Below are positions 22,384 through 26,258 of a stretch of DNA of 26,258 nucleotides, one piece after another. Position 1 is the stretch's first letter. Every line of letters begins with the position of its first letter. Location of the stretch: NCBI GenBank assembly GCA_046541575.1, contig JBKHDA010000029.1, forward strand, positions 1 through 26,258. Direction: 5' to 3'. The translations under genes and the position numbers were made by a program. The notes under the pieces are model-generated. The model made no database searches, had not been told where the DNA came from, and saw only the letters and a program-made list of their open reading frames with translations. The stretch is from Halanaerobium sp046541575 (lineage in GTDB: Bacteria; Bacillota; Halanaerobiia; Halanaerobiales; Halanaerobiaceae).

Positions 22384-23133
22384 TCATTTATCCAATCTAT
22401 TAATTACCTGTTCTAAATCAACTTCATTTACTTCAGAATTAAGTTCTAAAAATTTAGCCTTAAGTCCATCTTTAAAAGCTGCAGGTCTATCAACTGCAAC
22501 AATTTCTCCCTGATTTATAAAAACTACTCGATCACAGAGGCGATCAGCCTCTTCTAAATAATGAGTACTTAACACAACAGTTTTACCTTCTTCTTTTAAT
22601 TTCAAAACTTTTTCTCTAATAATTTCTGCAGAAATGGGGTCTAAACCTCCAGTTGCTTCATCTAAAATTAAAATTTCGGGCTCTGCCATTAAAGCCCTGC
22701 AGATCATTAATCTTTTTTTCATCCCCTTAGAAAAATTTTTAACTTCTTTTTTTGCAGCGTCCTGCAGCTGATACTCAGAAAGCAGTTCATAAACTTTATC
22801 ATTACTGACATTATTGATACCGGCAAATAATTTTAAATTGTCAAGAGCATTTAAACGGAGATACAAATTACTTTCTTCAAATACTACTCCAATTTTTTCT
22901 TTAATCCAGGCCGGAATTTTTTTATTAATTTCTTTTCCCAGGATTTTTATATAACCTTGGTCAGCATGTAAAAGCCCAATTAAGATTTTAATTGTTGTAG
23001 TTTTCCCGGCACCATTAGGACCCAATAACCCGACTATCTCTCCCTGATTTATCTTCAGATTTATACCTTTTAAAGCTTTAAAACCAGAAAATGATTTTTC
23101 CAGATTATTTATTTCAATAATTGTTTTATTCAT
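22384..23133 (-). CDS. ABC transporter ATP-binding protein (NatA/CcmA type)
   Basis: The motor subunit of the exporter made with the permease at 23616-24677. In the 249-aa protein, Walker A is GPNGAGKTT (38-46), signature FSKGMKKR (134-141), Walker B ILILDEATGGLD (154-165) and the H-loop STH (189-191). The Q-loop reads VVFEESNLY with Glu86 where Gln is usual, although Glu is tolerated in some ABC-2 exporters. There is no long C-terminal regulatory domain. The longest frame starts at 23163, but the conserved start and overlap with the stop of the upstream gene (ATGAATAA) indicate the ATG at 23133. The Shine-Dalgarno is weak, so it is probably translated by coupling. Confidence 0.93.
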   Translation of the reverse strand: MNKTIIEINNLEKSFSGFKALKGINLKINQGEIVGLLGPNGAGKTTTIKILIGLLHADQGYIKILGKEINKKIPAWIKEKIGVVFEESNLYLRLNALDNLKLFAGINNVSNDKVYELLSEYQLQDAAKKEVKNFSKGMKKRLMICRALMAEPEILILDEATGGLDPISAEIIREKVLKLKEEGKTVVLSTHYLEEADRLCDRVVFINQGEIVAVDRPAAFKDGLKAKFLELNSEVNEVDLEQVINRLDK

Positions 23134-23626
23134 CTTGATCATCACTATCTGCAGCCTTATCATCTTTCAATGCAGATTCGTGGTCCCAAAAAATCTGAAA
23201 ATCATCTTTAATTTTCCTTAAATAAACTTTTTTTTCAGATTCTTCTTCTCGTCTGCCAAAACGATCAAATTCTAATAAATAATTAACCTGCAGTTTGAAA
23301 TATCTGCCAAAGTCATCTGCATAACTGAATTTATCTTTTATTTTATCAAAATCAACTTCTTCAGCCTGACCAACTTCAATTTCTGAGTATTTTAAGTTAT
23401 ATTTTTCAAAATTTTCTTCCTGAAATTCTAAATACTCATTTTTTTCAAGTATTCTTTTTAATTCTGCAGCAAAATTATCATAAACCTCATTAAAATCTTC
23501 TTCTGAATAATTTGCATAAATATATTCCGTAAAAGCCTCAGGACTTTCAAAATCTTCTGCCTGAAGCAGTGGAGTCATTAAAAATATGATCAACAATGCT
23601 AAAATAACATTTTTTTTATTCAACAA
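23126..23626 (-). CDS. Small secreted protein of unknown function
   Basis: A 166-aa protein with a signal peptide (hydrophobic 8-17, then MTPLLQAEDF, cleavage near residue 23) and an acidic, Tyr/Phe-rich mature part. The pattern (ESPEAFTEYIYANYSEEDF at the start and a final KKVYLRKIKDDFQIFWDHES beta/strand-like end) suggests an NTF2-like or DUF4878-type fold, but I do not recognise the family. There is no lipobox, Cys or metal motif. TTG start behind AAGGA. It overlaps the permease by 11 nt and the ATPase by 8 nt, so it is tightly embedded in the ABC cassette and may be its exported partner or substrate-binding helper. The strongly acidic tail ends DSDDQDE. Confidence 0.75.
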   Translation of the reverse strand: MLNKKNVILALLIIFLMTPLLQAEDFESPEAFTEYIYANYSEEDFNEVYDNFAAELKRILEKNEYLEFQEENFEKYNLKYSEIEVGQAEEVDFDKIKDKFSYADDFGRYFKLQVNYLLEFDRFGRREEESEKKVYLRKIKDDFQIFWDHESALKDDKAADSDDQDE

Positions 23627-24677
23627 GAGAATCAGTCCTTCTGATATATATTAAAATTATGAAATAAAAAATAAGTGCAAATAAAATTAAAAAAAGTAAT
23701 TCTGTTAAAATTTCACTGTTTTTTCCCTGATAAACTAAAACTTTATCTAAAGCCTGATAAAGATAATGGGTTGGAAAAAATTGAGCTAACTTTTGTGTTA
23801 AAGGTGATACATCTGCAATCAGAGCCGGAAAAATAATGGGAAAATAAGTTACAGTAGAAATTGATCTAGCAGATGATTGAGAATTTGTAAAAAGACTAAT
23901 AATTAAACCTAAACCGCTGAAAACAAAAGCAGCAGCAGTAATTATTATAAAAGCTAAAAATAATCTGTTAAAACCAATTGCCAGTACACCATTGAGAGCT
24001 CCCATTAAAATTGAAGTAATCAAAGTTAAAATCCAGGCAAATAATGATTTAGCAGCTATTATCTGATAAATATTTACTTTTGTAACAAGCAGAGCAGCTA
24101 AAGTTTTATTATCCTTTTCCTCTGATAAAGAAGCAGATATCAGCATTAAACCAATCATTGTAATAGTAACCGTCAGCCAAATTGGCAAAATTGAACTGCT
24201 GACCTTAAAATCGGAAGCCGCCTGAAAATTAAATTCAGGGCCAGTATTTAAGTTGTGATATTCAGATAATAATTGAGAAATATTTTCTCTTAAAATAAAA
24301 AAATTGACTGTATCTCTGCTGTCTAAATAAACTTCATATTGTTCTTCCAGATCATCAAGATCGGGATCATAATATAAAACAGCATCAATCTGTCCGGAAG
24401 CTGTTTCTTTTCTGCCTGTTTCGAGATCATCATATTCTCTGATAGTAAAATTGCGAAAATTACTGTTGATAAACGAAACAAGTTCTTCAGTTTCTCTACC
24501 ACTCACACCCAATTCAAAATTGCGTACAAGCTGCTGTGAGCTTACAAGCGAAAACATCAATGATGCAAAAAGAGGAAGTAAAATTATCATCACTGCTGTT
24601 CTATTTTTTAAAGATTCTTTTAAATCTTTTTTGATTAATAAATATATGATCTTAATGCTTTCTTTAATATTAGTCAT
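23616..24677 (-). CDS. ABC-2 type permease (NatB-like)
   Basis: A 353-aa protein with the ABC-2 exporter layout: a cytoplasmic start with MTNIKESIKIIYLLIKKDLK, a first span (about 27-47), a large extracytoplasmic loop (about 50-160), then five clustered spans (about 165-190, 205-235, 240-262, 270-295 and 325-347). The diagnostic SEEKDNKTLAALLVT segment lies after span 2 (LISASLSEEKDNKT). Similar to Na+ extruder permease NatB and relatives, but the substrate cannot be told from sequence. It is the first gene of the long leftward run, with ATG after GGGAGAG. Its promoter is not convincing; TTGATA and AT-rich sequence at 24690-24710 lack good spacing, so readthrough from the small gene upstream is possible. 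Confidence 0.9.
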   Translation of the reverse strand: MTNIKESIKIIYLLIKKDLKESLKNRTAVMIILLPLFASLMFSLVSSQQLVRNFELGVSGRETEELVSFINSNFRNFTIREYDDLETGRKETASGQIDAVLYYDPDLDDLEEQYEVYLDSRDTVNFFILRENISQLLSEYHNLNTGPEFNFQAASDFKVSSSILPIWLTVTITMIGLMLISASLSEEKDNKTLAALLVTKVNIYQIIAAKSLFAWILTLITSILMGALNGVLAIGFNRLFLAFIIITAAAFVFSGLGLIISLFTNSQSSARSISTVTYFPIIFPALIADVSPLTQKLAQFFPTHYLYQALDKVLVYQGKNSEILTELLFLILFALIFYFIILIYIRRTDSLVE

Positions 24678-24725
24678 TATTACTCTCCCTAATTAATATA
24701 TATTTATTATTTATCAACTAATGCT

Positions 24726-24758
24726 TAAAAAGAAGGGAGAAATATAGTTATTTCTCCC
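24726..24758 (-). terminator. Terminator of the 23-aa membrane protein gene
   Basis: GGGAGAAATA pairs perfectly with TATTTCTCCC (10 bp, 4-nt loop), followed leftward by TTCTTTTT. It starts 13 nt after the stop codon. Confidence 0.88.
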
Positions 24759-24770
24759 CCTAATTTTTTC

Positions 24771-24842
24771 TTATGGAGCCATTCTATCAAAAAAGTAAAC
24801 AAGAGCCCAGATTATTATAATAACACCTACTAATTCTGCCAT
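24771..24842 (-). CDS. 23-aa single-span membrane miniprotein
   Basis: ATG at 24842 lies 5 nt after a long AAAGGGGGGG Shine-Dalgarno; 23 codons end at TAA. The product is acidic at the N-terminus (MAEL), hydrophobic at about 4-18 (VGVIIIIWALVYFF) and ends DRMAP, so it is a predicted single membrane span with a short charged tail. A strong, perfectly stemmed terminator follows. This transcription unit holds nothing else, so it is an individual small gene. I do not recognise it. Tiny one-span proteins of this kind in other bacteria modulate transporters, kinases or respiratory enzymes; which of these applies is unknown. It lies between the ABC-2 operon and divergent CHR genes. Confidence 0.68.
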   Translation of the reverse strand: MAELVGVIIIIWALVYFFDRMAP

Positions 24843-24930
24843 TAAAACCCCCCCTTTCTGATGCATAGATAAAATTTAGAAGATAAAGTCTATATATATA
24901 TTTATTCTCTAAAAAAATTTATTATCCTTT

Positions 24931-24983
24931 ATATTATAGTTTTAAAATAGAATATCCCGGCTAAATTTTTAAAAATTTTAGCC
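24931..24983. promoter_or_regulatory. Two AT-rich palindromes in the CHR/miniprotein divergent region
   Basis: A 25-nt imperfect palindrome (24931-24955, 21 of 25 positions symmetric, core TTTTAAAA) overlaps a leftward TATAAT (24933-24938). A second one, GGCTAAA...TTTTAGCC (24959-24983), has a TTTTT/AAAAA core with one bulged base. Together they fit a pair of operator or looping sites controlling both directions. Leftward -10 has no clear -35. Confidence 0.45.
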
Positions 24984-25001
24984 ATAATTTTTCTATTATG
25001 T

Positions 25002-25007
25002 TATAAT
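25002..25007 (+). promoter_or_regulatory. Extended -10 upstream of the CHR pair
   Basis: TGT-TATAAT, with only a weak TTAGCC-like -35 lying in the palindrome at 24959-24983. The predicted start site falls at the Shine-Dalgarno CGGAGG (25014-25019), leaving an unusually short leader. Confidence 0.45.
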
Positions 25008-25030
25008 ATTAACCGGAGGTTGAATAAAAA

Positions 25031-25618
25031 GTGAAAAAATCACTTAAAATCTTTCTGGTATTTTTTAAAATAGGTTCTTTTACCTTTGGCGGCGGTTATG
25101 CTATGCTGCCAATCATTAAAAGAGAACTGGTAGATAACTTAGGCTGGATTGAAGAAAATGATATTTACAATTATTATGCAATCGGACAGAGCACTCCCGG
25201 CATTATTGCAGTCAATACAGCAACAATGACCGGCTACAGCCTCAGCGGTTTTAAAGGTGCACTGGCAGCAACTTCAGGTTTTGTTATGCCCTCACTTATT
25301 ATTATAACTCTTATTGCTTCATATTTTAAGCGTTTTCAGCAAATTAATCTTTTTCAGCATGCTTTTGCTGCTGTTCAGATTGCTGTAGTGGCCTTAATTA
25401 TTGATATTGTAATTAAAATGTGGCAGAAATCAGATAAAAGTAAAATGAGTTTTTTAATATTTTTACTGGCCTTTCTGCTGCTTGTTGTTTTTGATCTTTC
25501 ACCAGTTTTTGTAATTTTGGCTTCAGCTGCAGCCGGTATCCTAATCCAATATTTAAGAGATAATTTACAGACAGCCTACCATAATTATCAGAATGAAAAT
25601 AAGGAAAGTGATAAATGA
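25031..25618 (+). CDS. Chromate-transporter family protein, short-chain subunit 1 (ChrA-like)
   Basis: A 195-aa single-domain CHR protein. The signature FKIGSFTFGGGYAMLPIIKR (about 12-31) and the SQSTPGIIAVNTATMTG segment are typical of CHR proteins. Five or so membrane spans follow. Full-length ChrA (about 400 aa) has two such domains; the short-chain type functions as two different 190-aa proteins encoded in tandem, as here. Some CHR pairs export chromate by proton exchange, but many homologues have unproven substrates. GTG start behind CGGAGG (11-nt spacer). The last codons overlap the next gene, implying coupled synthesis. Acidic, charged C-terminal tail. Confidence 0.92.
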   Translation: MKKSLKIFLVFFKIGSFTFGGGYAMLPIIKRELVDNLGWIEENDIYNYYAIGQSTPGIIAVNTATMTGYSLSGFKGALAATSGFVMPSLIIITLIASYFKRFQQINLFQHAFAAVQIAVVALIIDIVIKMWQKSDKSKMSFLIFLLAFLLLVVFDLSPVFVILASAAAGILIQYLRDNLQTAYHNYQNENKESDK

Positions 25619-26181
25619 TGATTTTTATTACTTTATTTTTAGAATTTTTTAAAGTTGGTCTTTTTGCTCTAGGAGGAGGCCTGGCCGCCCTGCCTTTTCT
25701 GCAGGATCTGATTGAAAAATACGGCTGGATGACTGCCCAGGAACTATTGAATATGATTGCAGTCTCCGAATCAACTCCAGGTGCAATTGGTATAAATACA
25801 GCTACTTTTATCGGCTATAATACTGCCGGTATTGCAGGAGGAATTACTGCTACAATTGGACTAGCAGCTCCTTCGATAATTATTATCACCATCATTGCCC
25901 ATTACTTCGAAAAGTTTAATCAGCATCCACTGGTAGAATCTGCTTTTAGTGGTATCAGGCCTGCAGTTGCAGGTTTGATTGCTTCAGCTGCCTTTGAACT
26001 GGCCCGGGGCGGAATTTTTAATTTAGAGCATCTAGAATTAAATGATAATTTAATTAAATTATTTGATTATAAATCATTAATTTTATTAATTATTATTTTC
26101 GCTGCAGTCCGAAAATTTAAAAAACATCCAATTATTTACATAATAACCGCTGCTGTTATCGGTATTATTTTTAAATTCTAA
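25615..26181 (+). CDS. Chromate-transporter family protein, short-chain subunit 2 (ChrA-like)
   Basis: A 188-aa CHR-domain membrane protein that should form a heterodimer with the preceding one. Its signature FKVGLFALGGGLAALPFLQD and SESTPGAIGINTATFIGY mirror subunit 1 at the same positions, so the two arose by duplication. The start ATGATG overlaps the TGA of subunit 1 and follows AAGGAAAGTGAT; either Met is possible. Five to six spans, no signal cleavage. A terminator follows 15 nt after the stop. Substrate, chromate or another oxyanion, is not provable from the sequence. Confidence 0.92.
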   Translation: MMIFITLFLEFFKVGLFALGGGLAALPFLQDLIEKYGWMTAQELLNMIAVSESTPGAIGINTATFIGYNTAGIAGGITATIGLAAPSIIIITIIAHYFEKFNQHPLVESAFSGIRPAVAGLIASAAFELARGGIFNLEHLELNDNLIKLFDYKSLILLIIIFAAVRKFKKHPIIYIITAAVIGIIFKF

Positions 26182-26195
26182 ATAAATATTTTTCT

Positions 26196-26236
26196 AAATT
26201 ATTATCTCAACTAATACTTGCAGATAATAATTTTTT
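26196..26236 (+). terminator. Terminator after the CHR pair
   Basis: AAATTATTATCT and AGATAATAATTT form a perfect 12-bp stem with a 14-nt loop, followed by six T. Confidence 0.85.
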
Positions 26237-26246
26237 ATAATATAAT
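26218..26246 (+). promoter_or_regulatory. Promoter for a gene beyond the window
   Basis: TTGCAG (26218-26223), 17-nt spacer, perfect TATAAT (26241-26246). The -35 overlaps the preceding terminator's second arm. The transcribed gene lies past the window end. Confidence 0.65.
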
Positions 26247-26258
26247 TGGTATAGACCA

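Overview
The window is chromosomal DNA from an AT-rich, anaerobic-type Firmicute. The acidic protein composition, the A/T-ending codons, the mix of ATG, GTG and TTG starts behind strong AGGAGG-type ribosome sites, the spore-lineage GerMN/AMIN-amidase genes and the tig-clpP-clpX-lon-engB order fit a clostridia-like lineage. A halophilic group such as Halanaerobiales is my best guess; this is inference from composition and gene content, not a database match. I see no phage, IS, CRISPR or plasmid functions. This is mostly housekeeping chromosome with some less standard modules.

Left part (1-4500): a 51-aa orphan protein, then a leftward pair encoding a long-chain polyprenyl diphosphate synthase and an ApbE lipoprotein flavin transferase. 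These are divergent from a type-II NADH dehydrogenase-like flavoprotein fused to a C-terminal DoxX membrane domain. The intergenic region holds two copies of a CCCGrGTAA-type repeat and a strong rightward promoter. Together these genes look like a small quinone/flavin electron-transfer locus.

Middle (4500-13500), all leftward: a protein quality-control block (tig, clpP, clpX, then lon, engB and a methyltransferase). A terminator separates clpX from lon. The tig-clpP gap carries two GTACC-N-GGTAC palindromes placed symmetrically around AAAACGTTTT; they match neither CIRCE nor CtsR. Upstream lie tRNA-Leu, a YkvA/DUF1232 protein and a TetR regulator with a near-perfect autoregulatory operator.

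13500-15750: a membrane c-di-GMP phosphodiesterase (degenerate GGDEF, intact EAL) and a four-tRNA operon (Pro-Gly-Arg-His). The tRNA promoter sits inside the terminator hairpin of the preceding gene.

15780-24680: a nine-gene leftward run: ABC-2 permease, small secreted protein, ABC ATPase, soluble PAS histidine kinase without a response regulator, AMIN/amidase_3 cell-wall hydrolase, GerMN protein, murI, rph and rdgB. Genes are spaced by about 20 nt or overlap, so they are probably co-transcribed and centred on envelope/peptidoglycan work plus RNA/nucleotide housekeeping.

Right end: a 23-aa single-span membrane miniprotein with a strong ribosome site and its own terminator, divergent from a pair of short-chain chromate-transporter (CHR) proteins that end in a terminator. 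The -35 box of the next rightward promoter overlaps that terminator. Several starts were moved inward from the longest reading frame because the Shine-Dalgarno sequence clearly serves a downstream codon; these are noted gene by gene.
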